Source: CAWJJM01 sp963843275 (lineage in GTDB: Bacteria; Acidobacteriota; Thermoanaerobaculia; Multivoradales; JBCCEF01). Taken from it: a DNA stretch of 64,000 nt. The DNA lies in assembly GCA_963843275.1 (NCBI GenBank), contig CAWJJM010000004.1, positions 124,001 through 188,000 on the forward strand, read 5' to 3'. Positions 1 to 9,013 of the stretch are shown in pieces. The position numbers and the translations under genes are program-made. The first letter of the stretch is position 1. Every line of letters starts with the position of its first letter. The notes under the pieces were generated by a model. It was given only the letters and a program-made list of their open reading frames with translations, was not told the DNA's origin and made no database searches.

Positions 1-543
1 GCTTGGGACGGGGTCACCCTCCAGTACTGGGATCATTCTATGAACCTGCTGCACTTGACCCAGGGATTGCCGGGGGATCTTGCGCTCGCCCTGCCCAATC
101 CGCTTCTGCTCCCGGCGATTGTCCTCTCTGGTGACGTCAGCGGAACGGTGCACCAGTGGTTGCCGGAAGGGGGCCGGCTCGAGAGCTCGGACATCGAGCC
201 GTGGATGGCTTCCTCTCGGGACGTCCGCGTGCTCGCACCGGTGGCGGATCCACGAACGATCTCCAGGGTCGAGATCAGGGCACCCGTCAGCGGCGCCCTG
301 ATGGCCGAGCTCGACCTGTTCGACGACCACGAAGAAACGACTTCTGGCGCGGGCTGGCGCTTCCCACGCACGATGGACCTGACGGTCTACCCGAACGAGC
401 CCACCGCGGGAGGGGCGATCTGGCGTTCGCGTTTCGTGATCAGCCTCCTCGAGGTAGGGCGCGACGTACCGCCGGCGCTCTTCGATCTGCTGAACGAACC
501 GATCGCTCACATCGTGGACGAATCGGGACGATCACTCCGCTAG
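1..543 (+). CDS. Hypothetical protein, 5' end outside window
   Basis: The reading frame is open from base 1 without a stop, so the ATG at 40 is probably internal and the gene most likely begins upstream of the window. The visible part is about 180 residues ending at a TAG at 541-543. It has mixed hydrophobic and acidic stretches, no cysteine and no motif that I recognise. Several aspartate-rich segments and regularly spaced beta-like stretches give it the look of an exported or immunoglobulin-like domain, but that is only an impression. It lies 106 nt upstream of a lipoprotein gene on the same strand. Function unknown. Confidence 0.55.
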   Translation, partial: AWDGVTLQYWDHSMNLLHLTQGLPGDLALALPNPLLLPAIVLSGDVSGTVHQWLPEGGRLESSDIEPWMASSRDVRVLAPVADPRTISRVEIRAPVSGALMAELDLFDDHEETTSGAGWRFPRTMDLTVYPNEPTAGGAIWRSRFVISLLEVGRDVPPALFDLLNEPIAHIVDESGRSLR

Positions 544-649
544 CTAGGAGGGTGTCTCCGAGACCGTCTCGAGCTCGCGGCGCGGTGGTGGACGTGGGTC
601 CGGATACGAGCAACGCGAGGAGGGACGCCGAGGCGTCCGTGGGTCTCCG

Positions 650-1207
650 ATGACTTTGGATTCCCGACACGAGGGTCGGCCCGAAAGTCCGTGGATTCTG
701 GCTGGGAGTCTGGTGCTCCTGGCGCTGATCTCGAGCTGCTCGGCTTCGCGGCCAGCCGATCGCCCGGGAGCTGCCGCGGTCGGCTGCCGCCGCGTCCTTC
801 ATGCGGCACCGCTGGAGCCGGGCGTGGGCTTCGGGGGGCTGCGGGTCGGAATGTCCCGCGCCGAGGTCGAGGCGCTCGTCGGTCCGCCCGAACGGAAGAT
901 GGGAGACAACGCCTGGGAGTACCTGACCTGTGGCTTCGGGCTCGTTTTCGGACACGACCACCGGGTCGACGCCCTGCTGGCCGGCGGCGATCCCATGCTC
1001 AACGAACGCTTCACCGTCGAGACCGACGACGGGCTCGGCATCGGCAGCTCCCGCGAACAGATCGTGCGGATCTTCGGTCCGCCGCAGTCGACCAGCTCGG
1101 AGGGGCAGATGCTGTACTACGACGTCGAGGGGATCGTCTGGGGCCTGACGGACGACCGCGTCTTTCAGATCATGATCCGGCGCTCGCGACCCGATCTCGC
1201 GCGCTGA
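650..1207 (+). CDS. Putative lipoprotein with two BamE/SmpA-like repeats
   Basis: The protein has 185 residues. An N-terminal hydrophobic segment (about residues 15-30) ends in a lipobox-like LISSC, so it is probably a lipoprotein, although the basic/hydrophilic N-tail is long for a signal peptide. The rest holds two copies of a short module: GLRVGMSRAEVEALVGPP near residues 64-81 and GLGIGSSREQIVRIFGPP near 128-145. This G-x-(S/T)-R-x-E-V/I-x-x-x-x-G-P-P pattern is typical of SmpA/OmlA (BamE)-type folds, which are found in envelope lipoproteins and inhibitors. A specific BamE role is not supported. It converges on hemH. The start at 650 has no strong ribosome binding site. Confidence 0.6.
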   Translation: MTLDSRHEGRPESPWILAGSLVLLALISSCSASRPADRPGAAAVGCRRVLHAAPLEPGVGFGGLRVGMSRAEVEALVGPPERKMGDNAWEYLTCGFGLVFGHDHRVDALLAGGDPMLNERFTVETDDGLGIGSSREQIVRIFGPPQSTSSEGQMLYYDVEGIVWGLTDDRVFQIMIRRSRPDLAR

Positions 1208-1249
1208 GGGCTTGGCGGGGGTCTGGAGAGCGTCGAGCTCGGCGCTCGC

Positions 1250-2410
1250 TCAATCCGGCGGAGCGTCCCCGCCGTACGTCGCGTCCTCGGTGACCCCTTT
1301 CGCGGCCAGGGCCTCGGCGCGGGCCCGGGCCGCCTCGCCCTCGCGGCGCGCCGCCTCCGCGTCCCACTCCCCCGGCGGCAGCACCCAACCGGCGAGGTTG
1401 CGCAGCACCAGGTCGGCGAGCAGGGCGACGTGGTCGGGCCGGTCGTTGAGGCAGGGGATGTAGCGGTAGCCCGCCGGCGGCCCGCCCGCCTCCTCCCAGA
1501 AGTGGCGGTTGAGGCCGTCGAGCTCCTCGAGCGTCTCCAGGCAGTCGGCGGAGAAGGCCGGGCTGACGACGTCGAGACGGCGGACGCCGGCGCGGGCCAT
1601 CGCCTGGACCGTCTTGTCGGTGTAGGGCTTGAGCCACTCCTCGCGGCCGAAGCGGCTCTGGAAGGCGACCACCCAGCAGTCGTCGGGCAACCCCAGGAGC
1701 TCGGCGGTGCGGCGGGCGGTCTCGTGGCAGAAGCAGTGGTAGGGATCGCCGGCCTCGAAGTAGCGCCGCGGCACGCCGTGGAAGGAGAACAGCAGGCGCT
1801 CGGGCGCGCCGCCCTGGCGCTCCCAGAGCTCGCGGATCGACCGCGCCAGCGCCTCGATGTAGGCCGGCTCGTCGTGGTAGCCGTGGATCGTCCGCAGGTC
1901 GGGGATCCAGCGCCAGCGGGTGAGCTCGGCGGCCAGGGCGTCGAAACTCGACGCCGTCGTGGCGGCCGAGTACTGCGGGTAGAGAGGGAAGAAAAGCAGC
2001 CGCCGGCAGCCCGCCTCGCGCAGCGCGCGCAGCGCGCCGGCGATCGACGGCTCGCCGTAGCGCATGCCGAGCGCGACGTGGACCGGGCCGCCCACCGCCG
2101 CGGCCAGCCGCTCGGCGACCGCGGCGCGCTGGCGCTCGGCGATCACCGCCAGCGGCGAGCCCTCGTCCGTCCACACCTTGCGGTAGAGCTCGGCCGACGT
2201 CGCCGGGCGGCGCGGCAGCACGAAGAGCTCGAGGGTCGGCCGCCACTTCCAGGCCGGCAGCTCGATGACCCGCGGGTCGGAAAGGAACTCGCGCAGGTAG
2301 GGGCGCAGCGCCTCGGCGGTCGGCGCCGCCGGGGTGCCCAGGTTGGAGAGCAGCACGCCCACGGCGGCGGGCCCGCCGTGCTCGAAGCGCGTCTTCGCGG
2401 TGTACTCCAC
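1250..2410 (-). CDS. hemH: Ferrochelatase
   Basis: Inserts ferrous iron into protoporphyrin (or coproporphyrin) in haem synthesis. The 386-residue protein opens with GVLLSNLGTPAAP, the family's N-terminal signature. It contains LLFSFHGVPRRYFEAGD, which carries the catalytic histidine of the SxHG(I/L)P motif, and PAFSADCLETLEEL, the C-terminal glutamate-bearing motif. Length is slightly above the usual 310-370 because of a charged, alanine-rich tail. The start is a GTG 13 nt after the stop of the fused E1 gene, with no clear Shine-Dalgarno, so the two are probably co-transcribed. A CxCxC stretch near residue 230 is notable but does not match the usual iron-sulfur ligand set. Confidence 0.93.
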   Translation of the reverse strand: MEYTAKTRFEHGGPAAVGVLLSNLGTPAAPTAEALRPYLREFLSDPRVIELPAWKWRPTLELFVLPRRPATSAELYRKVWTDEGSPLAVIAERQRAAVAERLAAAVGGPVHVALGMRYGEPSIAGALRALREAGCRRLLFFPLYPQYSAATTASSFDALAAELTRWRWIPDLRTIHGYHDEPAYIEALARSIRELWERQGGAPERLLFSFHGVPRRYFEAGDPYHCFCHETARRTAELLGLPDDCWVVAFQSRFGREEWLKPYTDKTVQAMARAGVRRLDVVSPAFSADCLETLEELDGLNRHFWEEAGGPPAGYRYIPCLNDRPDHVALLADLVLRNLAGWVLPPGEWDAEAARREGEAARARAEALAAKGVTEDATYGGDAPPD

Positions 2411-2423
2411 GCCGCCGCGCCGG

Positions 2424-4895
2424 TCAGCCGGTCAGCCGCGGGAACCGGTCCGGGGCCGCCTCGTGGACCAGCCCGTAGACGGCGTCGAAGACGTCCTCCC
2501 GGCTGGGCTTGGAGAAGTAGTCGCCGTCCGACCCGTAGGCGGGCCGGTGGGCGGTGCCGGTCACCGTGCGCGGGATGCCGTCGAGCCACCAGAAGCCGCC
2601 CATCCGCTCGACGATCTGCTGCAGCATGAAGGCCGAGGCGCCGCCGGGCACGTCCTCGTCCACCAGCACCAGGCGGTTGGTCTTGCGCAGCGAGTCGACG
2701 ATGCGCCCGTCGCGGTCGAAGGGCAGCAGGGTCTGGACGTCGACGATCTCCACCTCGACGCCGACGGCGGCGAGCTGCTCGGCCGCCTCGGCGACGATGC
2801 GGCAGCAGGCGCCGTAGGTGACCACCGTCACGTCGCGGCCCTCGCGCAGCACTTCGGGCACGCCGAGCGGCACCCGCATCTCGCCGACGTTGGCGGGTAG
2901 GCGCTCCTTGGCCCGGTAGCCGTTGAGGACCTCGATCACCAGGGCCGGCTCGTCGCCGGCGAGCAGCGTGTTGTACATGCCGGCGGCGCGCGTCATGTCG
3001 CGCGGCACGCACACCCACACGCCGCGCAGCAGGTGGAGGATGCCGCCCAGCGGGGAGCCCGAGTGCCAGACGCCCTCCAGGCGGTGGCCGCGGGTGCGGA
3101 CGATGACCGGCGCCGTCTGGGCGCCCGCCGTGCGCCAGCGTAGCGTCGCGAGGTCGTCGGAGAAGGTCTGCAGGGCGTAGAGGATGTAGTCGAGGTACTG
3201 GATCTCGGCGATCGGGCGCAGGCCGCGCAGCGCCATGCCGATCGCCTGGCCGAGGATCGTCGTCTCGCGGATCCCGGTGTCGGCGACGCGCAGCGGCCCG
3301 TACTTCGCCTGCAGGCCGGCGAAGCCCTGGTTGACGTCGCCGAGCTGGCCGACGTCCTCGCCGAAGGCCACCAGCTCCGGGGTGCGCGCCAGCGCCGCGT
3401 CGAAGCAGCGGTTGAGGACCTCGAAGCCGTTGAGCGTCGGCGCGTCGTCCGCGTACCGGGGGGCGACCGGCTCCACCGCCAGGGTCGAGCCCGCACCCTC
3501 GGCGTGCAGGTGGCGGGCGTAGAGGGCGCGTCCGGCAGCGCGGCGCTCGGCCTCCCAGTCCGCCAGCGCCTCCCGCTCGGGAGCCTCGACCCGCCGCGCC
3601 GCGACCAGCGCCTCGCGGGCCGCCGCCAGCAGGTCGCGGCGCAGCGCCCCGGGCTTGCGCTCGAGCCCGGCGCGCACCGCCTCGACCGCGCCGCGGGCCG
3701 CGCCCGCGGCGGCGGCGAGGGCGTCGAGCCGCTCCACCAGGTCGCCGCGCTCCGCCTCGAGCGGCGCCCGGTAGGCCTCCCAGGCGTGCTGCTGCGCCGC
3801 GCGCACCTCGTCGCGGGCCGCGGCTTCGAGGCCGTCGAGCTCGTCGTCGTCCGCCACCCCGGAGGACAGGATCCACCGGCGCATCTGGCGCAGGCAGTCC
3901 CACTCCTCCTCCCAGGCCAGCCGCTCCTCCCCCTTGTAGCGCTCGTGCGAGCCGGAGGTGGAGTGGCCCTGGGGCTGGGTCAGCTCGACGACGTGGAGGA
4001 TGGCCGGCACGTGCTCGCCCCGCACCACCTCGGCGGCGCGGACGTAGGTCTCGCACAGGGTCGGGTAGTCCCAGCCCGGCACGGTGTACAGGTCGTAGCC
4101 GTCGCGGTCCTCGCTGTGGCGGCGGCGCTGGAAGCCCCACAGGACCTCCGACAGGTTCTCCTTGGTGATCTGGTTCGCGTTGGGCACCGAGATGCCGTAC
4201 CCGTCGTCCCAGATCGACAGCAGCATCGGGGCGTGCAGCACGCCGACGGCGTTGATCGCCTCCCAGAACATCCCCTCGGCGCACGACGCGTTGCCGATGG
4301 TGCCGAAGGCGATCTCCTCGCCGCCGTGGGAGAAGCGGGCGAAGCGCTCCGCGCGCAGCTCGGGCAGCTCGCGGTAGAGGCGCGAGGCGTAGGCCAGACC
4401 CACCAGGCGCGGCATCTGGGCGCCGGTCGGCGACAGGTCGGCCGACGAGTTGAACGAGTCCGCCGAGGCGCGCCAGGCGCCCTCGGCGTCGAGCAGCCGG
4501 GTCGAGAAGTGGGCGTTCATCTGCCGGCCCGCCGAGGAGGGGTCGGCCACCGGGTCGGCGTGCGCGTAGAGCTGCGCGAAGAGCTCCTCGACGCGGACCA
4601 GCCCGAGCGCCATCATGAAGGTCTGGTCGCGGTAGTAGCCGGAGCGCCAGTCGCCGCGCCGGAACGCCTTGGCCATGGCGATCTGCGCCACTTCCTTGCC
4701 GTCGCCGAAGATGCCGAACTTCGCCTTGCCGGTCAGCACCTCGCGGCGGCCGAGCAGGCTGGCCTCCCGGCTCGTCCACGCCAGCCGGTAGTCGGCCAGG
4801 ACCGTCTCGCGGTCGAGACGCGGCCCCGCCGCCTCGTCGGGGGCGGGCTCGGGAAGGTCGGACGGTCGGTGTCGGGTGCCGGTTTCGACGGCCAT
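2424..4895 (-). CDS. 2-oxoacid dehydrogenase E1, fused alpha and beta subunits
   Basis: Thiamine-diphosphate E1 of a branched-chain or pyruvate-type dehydrogenase complex, 823 residues. The first ~470 residues are alpha-like (GYYRDQTFMMALG, SHGGEEIAFGTIGNAS at ~189-204, IWDDGYGIS at ~228-236). The last ~330 are beta-like (LVAFGEDVGQLGDVNQGF, DTGIRETTILGQAIGMAL, ending in a transketolase C-terminal domain). Such fusions are known in Bacteroidota and some acidobacteria; substrate is not deducible. The usual GDG...NN metal motif reads GNA...DD here. The ATG at 4895 follows GGGAGAGCC; the frame stays open much further upstream but without coding character, and a saccharopine-dehydrogenase-like gene occupies that stretch. 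hemH follows 13 nt downstream. No E2 or E3 gene is nearby. Confidence 0.88.
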   Translation of the reverse strand: MAVETGTRHRPSDLPEPAPDEAAGPRLDRETVLADYRLAWTSREASLLGRREVLTGKAKFGIFGDGKEVAQIAMAKAFRRGDWRSGYYRDQTFMMALGLVRVEELFAQLYAHADPVADPSSAGRQMNAHFSTRLLDAEGAWRASADSFNSSADLSPTGAQMPRLVGLAYASRLYRELPELRAERFARFSHGGEEIAFGTIGNASCAEGMFWEAINAVGVLHAPMLLSIWDDGYGISVPNANQITKENLSEVLWGFQRRRHSEDRDGYDLYTVPGWDYPTLCETYVRAAEVVRGEHVPAILHVVELTQPQGHSTSGSHERYKGEERLAWEEEWDCLRQMRRWILSSGVADDDELDGLEAAARDEVRAAQQHAWEAYRAPLEAERGDLVERLDALAAAAGAARGAVEAVRAGLERKPGALRRDLLAAAREALVAARRVEAPEREALADWEAERRAAGRALYARHLHAEGAGSTLAVEPVAPRYADDAPTLNGFEVLNRCFDAALARTPELVAFGEDVGQLGDVNQGFAGLQAKYGPLRVADTGIRETTILGQAIGMALRGLRPIAEIQYLDYILYALQTFSDDLATLRWRTAGAQTAPVIVRTRGHRLEGVWHSGSPLGGILHLLRGVWVCVPRDMTRAAGMYNTLLAGDEPALVIEVLNGYRAKERLPANVGEMRVPLGVPEVLREGRDVTVVTYGACCRIVAEAAEQLAAVGVEVEIVDVQTLLPFDRDGRIVDSLRKTNRLVLVDEDVPGGASAFMLQQIVERMGGFWWLDGIPRTVTGTAHRPAYGSDGDYFSKPSREDVFDAVYGLVHEAAPDRFPRLTG

Positions 4896-4952
4896 GCGAG
4901 GGCTCTCCCGGGAGTTCGTCCAGGGCGGGGCGGCGCGATTTCCCGCCGCGGC

Positions 4953-4958
4953 AGCATA
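4953..4958 (-). promoter_or_regulatory. Candidate extended -10 box for the fused E1/hemH unit
   Basis: Read on the minus strand the sequence is TGGTATGCT, an extended -10 (TGn plus TATGCT), about 58 nt before the E1 start codon in the only AT-leaning patch between the two flanking genes. No convincing -35 is visible, as expected for an extended -10. Confidence 0.45.
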
Positions 4959-5116
4959 CCATCGCCCCCCCGCCCCAGCGGGTGGGCGCGGCGGTGCCCA
5001 GGGGCCGCGCGTGGGGCGACGGCGAGCGGTGCCGGTCGCCGTTTTCCGGCCGGGAGCGGAGCGCAGGCCGCGCGAGCGAGCAGCGATGCCGCGGATCCCC
5101 CGCAGGCCCCGCGGGG

Positions 5117-6256
5117 TCAGGCGGACATCGGCTCCACGCGGTGCTCGAAGGTGACCCCGTGGCGGGCGAGGTCGGCGAGGACGAAGTCGGCGGCCTCCAC
5201 ACCCAGCCGCTCGGGCGGCGTGATGCCCGGCGCCGGGCCGCCGCCCCGGGCGATCAGGCGCACCGCCGCGGCGCACGTGTAGCCGGTGGTGCGGGACATC
5301 GAGGGGGTGTCGGTGGCGCGGTCGTAGCGGTCGAGCAGGTCGTAGGTGTGGCGCACCGGGCGACCGTCCTCCACCCCTTCGACGATGACCCGCATCACCG
5401 TCAGGTCCGTCTCCCCGGGCCGGTAGCGCCAGGCCTCGAAGAGCAGGCGCCCGGCGAGGTCGACCGGCCGCACCTCGGCGTCGCCGACCTGCACCGGCTC
5501 GGCGGCGAAGAAGCCCGTCTCCCGCAGCATCCGCATGCGCTCGGCGTGGCCCGGGTAGCGCAGCGTCTTCTCCACCATGTCCGGCACCGGCACGGTGCGC
5601 AGGAGGCTGCGCAGCCCGTCGGTGTCGAAGGCCTCCAGGGTGCCGACCCCCGGCAGGTCGACCAACTCGACCTCCGACAGCGCGGGCAGGGTGACGTCGC
5701 GGCCTCCCCGCCGCAGCCGCGCCGGCCGCGTGTACTCGGCGATCACGTCGACCGGGGAGAACGGCGCCCGGTACTCGTAGGGCCAGGAGCGCACCTCGGG
5801 GAGGCCGCCGACCGCGCACCAGAAGCGGTCGACCCGTTCCATGGTTGCCGCGTGGCGCCCCAGCAGCAGGTTGCTCACCCCGGGGGCGATGCCGCAGTCG
5901 ACCACCGCCACGACGCCCCGCTCGCGGGCCAGCGCGTCGAGCGCGAAGGCGTCCTCCGCGAAGAACGAGATGTCGACGACGTCGCGGCCCGCCTCCACGA
6001 CCCTCCGCAGGGTGGCGAAGCCGAGCGGCCCCGGCACCGCCCCCACCACCAGGTCGGCGTCCGCGAGCAGGGGGACGAGCTCGTCGCCGCTCACCGAGGC
6101 GCGGACGGGGCGCAGCCCGGGCACGCCGGAGAGCCGGGCCAGCGACGGCGCCGAGGCGTCGGCCACGGTGACGGCGAACTCGCCGGCCAGGTCGCGGGCG
6201 ATGGCGGCCCCGACGCGGCCGGCGCCGAGCAGGAGGACCTTGTGGACGGAGGGCAT
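5117..6256 (-). CDS. Saccharopine dehydrogenase family protein
   Basis: NAD(P)-dependent oxidoreductase of the saccharopine dehydrogenase (Lys9-like) family, 379 residues. The N-terminus holds a Rossmann motif, VLLLGAGRVGAAIARDL. It is followed by the family's DLVVGAVPGPLGFATLRRVV and VVDCGIAPGVSNLLLG segments. The C-terminal half resembles the saccharopine reductase substrate domain (EAFDTDGLRSLL, EKTLRYPGHAERM). Relatives act in lysine degradation or carboxyspermidine/lysine-type amine metabolism; the exact substrate cannot be read here. It is transcribed divergently from the 2-oxoglutarate dehydrogenase E1 gene. A possible -10 (GATACT) lies at 6325-6330 on the minus strand. The ATG at 6256 follows a weak GGGAGCC site. 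Confidence 0.85.
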   Translation of the reverse strand: MPSVHKVLLLGAGRVGAAIARDLAGEFAVTVADASAPSLARLSGVPGLRPVRASVSGDELVPLLADADLVVGAVPGPLGFATLRRVVEAGRDVVDISFFAEDAFALDALARERGVVAVVDCGIAPGVSNLLLGRHAATMERVDRFWCAVGGLPEVRSWPYEYRAPFSPVDVIAEYTRPARLRRGGRDVTLPALSEVELVDLPGVGTLEAFDTDGLRSLLRTVPVPDMVEKTLRYPGHAERMRMLRETGFFAAEPVQVGDAEVRPVDLAGRLLFEAWRYRPGETDLTVMRVIVEGVEDGRPVRHTYDLLDRYDRATDTPSMSRTTGYTCAAAVRLIARGGGPAPGITPPERLGVEAADFVLADLARHGVTFEHRVEPMSA

Positions 6257-6447
6257 GGTTCGAGGCTCCCGGGGTGGTGAAGGGACGGTGCCGGGGCGCC
6301 GGCCGGGCGGCCGGCGCCCCGCGGAGTATCGCCCGGCGCCGCGGTCCGGTCAACGCCGCCGGCCGCGGCGCAACCGCCCCGTCGGCGCGGCGGTTGCACG
6401 TTCGAGGAGAGCCCGCCGCGGGCGGCCGCCCCCGCCGTCGAACGCGC

Positions 6448-6453
6448 TATCCT
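6448..6453 (+). promoter_or_regulatory. Candidate -10 box close to sucA start
   Basis: TATCCT sits 9 nt before the sucA ATG. If used, transcription would begin at or within a few bases of the start codon, giving a leaderless or near-leaderless mRNA. A GGGAG in the spacer leaves ordinary initiation from an upstream promoter possible. Confidence 0.35.
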
Positions 6454-6462
6454 GGGAGCCTC

Positions 6463-8973
6463 ATGGACGAGATCCAGACCCTCACCGTGGAGAAGCCCGT
6501 CGAGGAACAGGTCCTCGACGCCTTCCGCCGCTGGGGTTACCTCGAGGCCCGGCTCGATCCGCTGGGCCGGGACGCCGCGCGCCCGCACCCGGAGCTGCGC
6601 CTCGACCCCGCCGAGTTCCCCGGCGCCGCCGAGGGTCGGCGGCGCTACTGCGGCAGCCTGGGGGTGGAGTTCATGCAGATCCCGGATCCGGTCCGGCGGC
6701 GCTGGATCCAGGAGCGCGTCGAGCGCGACCTGCCCGAGATCGACCGGGACGCCGTCTTCGAGCAGATCCTGCGCGCCGAGACCCTCGAGCAGATGCTGCA
6801 GAGCCGCTACCTCGGCACCAAGCGCTTCTCGATCGAGGGCGTGGCGGCGCTGATCCCGCTGCTCCACGAGATGCTCACCGTGTGCGGCGCGCGGCAGGCG
6901 CGCCAGGCGGTGCTGGCGATGAGCCACCGCGGGCGCCTCAACGTCATGGCGCACATCGTCGGCACGCCGCTCGAGAACATCTTCGCCGGCTTCGAGGACG
7001 TCAACCCGCGCAGCGTGCTGGGAGGCGGCGACGTCAAGTACCACCTGGGGGCGACCGGTCCCTACACCACCCGCGAGGGGCGGGAGATCCACATCCACCT
7101 GGCGTCGAACCCGAGCCACCTCGAGGCGATCGACCCGGTGGTGCTGGGCCGCGTCAAGGCCAAGCAGACCCGCTTCGACCGCCAGGGGGAGCCGGGCACC
7201 GAGCGCATCGTGCCGATCCTCCTGCACGGCGACGCCGCCTTCGCCGGCCAGGGGATCAACGCCGAGACCCTCAACCTCGCCGACCTCGCCGGGTACTCGG
7301 TCGGGGGCACGGTGCACGTGGTGGTCAACAACCGCATCGGCTTCACCGCCGAGCCCGCCGCCCTGCACTCGGGCGACTTCGCCACCGACGTCGCCAAGCG
7401 CCTGCCGATCCCGATCCTCCACGTCAACGGCGAGGACATGCCGGCGGTGCTCTACGCCGCGCGGCTGGCCGTCGAGTACCGCTACCGCTTCGCCAGCGAC
7501 GTCGTGGTCGACCTGGTCGGCTACCGGCGCCACGGCCACTCCGAGGTCGACGACCCCACCATCACCCAGCCGCTGCTCTACCGCGCCATCGAGGCCCACC
7601 CGCCGCTCGCCGAGCTCTACGGCGAGCGGATCGGCCTCGACGGCGACGCGATCGAGGCGCGGCGCAAGGCGTTCCGCGACGAGATCGACGCGGCGCAGAA
7701 GAAGGCCGGGGCGATGGAGGAGAAGCCGAAGCTGGCGAAGCTGCCGGCCTACTGGGACGAGTTCTTCGGCGGCCTGCACCGGCCCGAGGTCGAGGTCGAC
7801 ACCGGTCTGCCGGCCGCCGAGCTGGGCCGGCTGGCCGAGAAGCTGACCCGCGCCCCCGAGGGCTTCCACGTCCACCCGAAGATCGTCAAGCTCCTCGAGC
7901 AGCGGGCCGAGATGGGGCGCGGCGAACGGCCGCTCGACTACGGCTTCGCCGAGGCCCTGGCCTTCGCCTCGCTGCTCGACGCGGGCATCCCGGTCCGGCT
8001 GACCGGGCAGGACAGCCGCCGTGGCACCTTCAACCACCGTCACTCGGTGCTGGTCGACGTCGAGAACGGCGAGGAGCACTGCCCGCTGTGCGCCGTCGCG
8101 CTCGAGGACGAGGCGCGCGAGCGCGGCGCCTTCTTCGAGGCCTACGACTCGATGCTCTCGGAGGCCGCCGTGCTCGGCTTCGAGTTCGGCTTCGCGCGCG
8201 ACTACCCGGAAGCGTTGGTCCTCTGGGAGGCGCAGTTCGGCGACTTCGCCAACGGCGCCCAGGTGATCCTCGACCAGTTCGTGGTCGCCGCCGAGGACAA
8301 GTGGGGGCTGCTCGCCGGCCTGGTGATGCTGCTCCCGCACGGCTTCGAGGGGCAGGGTCCCGAGCACTCCAGCGCCCGCATCGAGCGCTTCCTGACCCTC
8401 GCCGCCGAGGACAACATCCAGGTCTGCCAGCCGTCGACCGCCGGCCAGTACTTCCACCTGCTCCGGCGCCAGGCGCTGCGCAAGTGGAAGAAGCCGCTGG
8501 TCGTCTTCACCCCGAAGTCGATGCTCCGGCACAAGGCCTCGTCCTCGCCGCTCGACGAGCTCGGCCGTCCCCGCTTCCGCACCGTCCTGTGCGACGACGC
8601 CGGGGTGGAGAGCGCCGAGCGCGTGCTCCTGTGCAGCGGCAAGATCGGCCACGAGCTGGTGGCCGAGCGCGAGCGCCGCGGCGACACCCGCACCGCCATC
8701 GTCTTCCTCGAGCAGCTCTACCCGTTCCCCGACCGCGAGCTGGCCGAGGCCCTGGACCGACACCCGGACGCCCAACAGCTCGTCTGGGTCCAGGAGGAGC
8801 CGGCCAACATGGGAGCGCTCTTCTTCGTCCTCCCCCACCTCGAGCGCCACGCCCGCGGCCGCAAGGTCCGCTCGGTGAAGCGCTCCGAGTCCGGCAGCCC
8901 GGCGACCGGCTCCGCCAAGGCCCACGGCCTCGAGCAGAAGACGCTCCTCACCCTGCCGTTCGAGATCCGCTGA
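6463..8973 (+). CDS. sucA: 2-oxoglutarate dehydrogenase E1 component
   Basis: Thiamine-diphosphate decarboxylase of the TCA-cycle 2-oxoglutarate dehydrogenase complex, 836 residues. Diagnostic blocks are AMSHRGRLNVMAHI, GGDVKYHLG, ASNPSHLEAIDPVVLG, HGDAAFAGQGINAETLNL with VVVNNRIGFT (cofactor site), and in the C-terminal half LWEAQFGDFANGAQVILDQF and PHGFEGQGPEHSSAR. It is about 100 residues shorter than E. coli SucA because the N-terminal region before the E1 core is reduced. The ATG at 6463 follows GGGAG and a TATCCT hexamer at 6448-6453, only 9 nt upstream. No sucB or lpd is adjacent, so complex assembly depends on genes elsewhere. Confidence 0.93.
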   Translation: MDEIQTLTVEKPVEEQVLDAFRRWGYLEARLDPLGRDAARPHPELRLDPAEFPGAAEGRRRYCGSLGVEFMQIPDPVRRRWIQERVERDLPEIDRDAVFEQILRAETLEQMLQSRYLGTKRFSIEGVAALIPLLHEMLTVCGARQARQAVLAMSHRGRLNVMAHIVGTPLENIFAGFEDVNPRSVLGGGDVKYHLGATGPYTTREGREIHIHLASNPSHLEAIDPVVLGRVKAKQTRFDRQGEPGTERIVPILLHGDAAFAGQGINAETLNLADLAGYSVGGTVHVVVNNRIGFTAEPAALHSGDFATDVAKRLPIPILHVNGEDMPAVLYAARLAVEYRYRFASDVVVDLVGYRRHGHSEVDDPTITQPLLYRAIEAHPPLAELYGERIGLDGDAIEARRKAFRDEIDAAQKKAGAMEEKPKLAKLPAYWDEFFGGLHRPEVEVDTGLPAAELGRLAEKLTRAPEGFHVHPKIVKLLEQRAEMGRGERPLDYGFAEALAFASLLDAGIPVRLTGQDSRRGTFNHRHSVLVDVENGEEHCPLCAVALEDEARERGAFFEAYDSMLSEAAVLGFEFGFARDYPEALVLWEAQFGDFANGAQVILDQFVVAAEDKWGLLAGLVMLLPHGFEGQGPEHSSARIERFLTLAAEDNIQVCQPSTAGQYFHLLRRQALRKWKKPLVVFTPKSMLRHKASSSPLDELGRPRFRTVLCDDAGVESAERVLLCSGKIGHELVAERERRGDTRTAIVFLEQLYPFPDRELAEALDRHPDAQQLVWVQEEPANMGALFFVLPHLERHARGRKVRSVKRSESGSPATGSAKAHGLEQKTLLTLPFEIR

Positions 8974-9013
8974 GCGCCGGCCCGGACCGCGGCGGGGCGA
9001 GAGTGACGCTCCC

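Noticed and set aside
2424..6353. A 1309-codon minus-strand frame
   Set aside because: Coding character begins at 4895; upstream it overlaps the saccharopine-dehydrogenase-like gene in a wrong frame.
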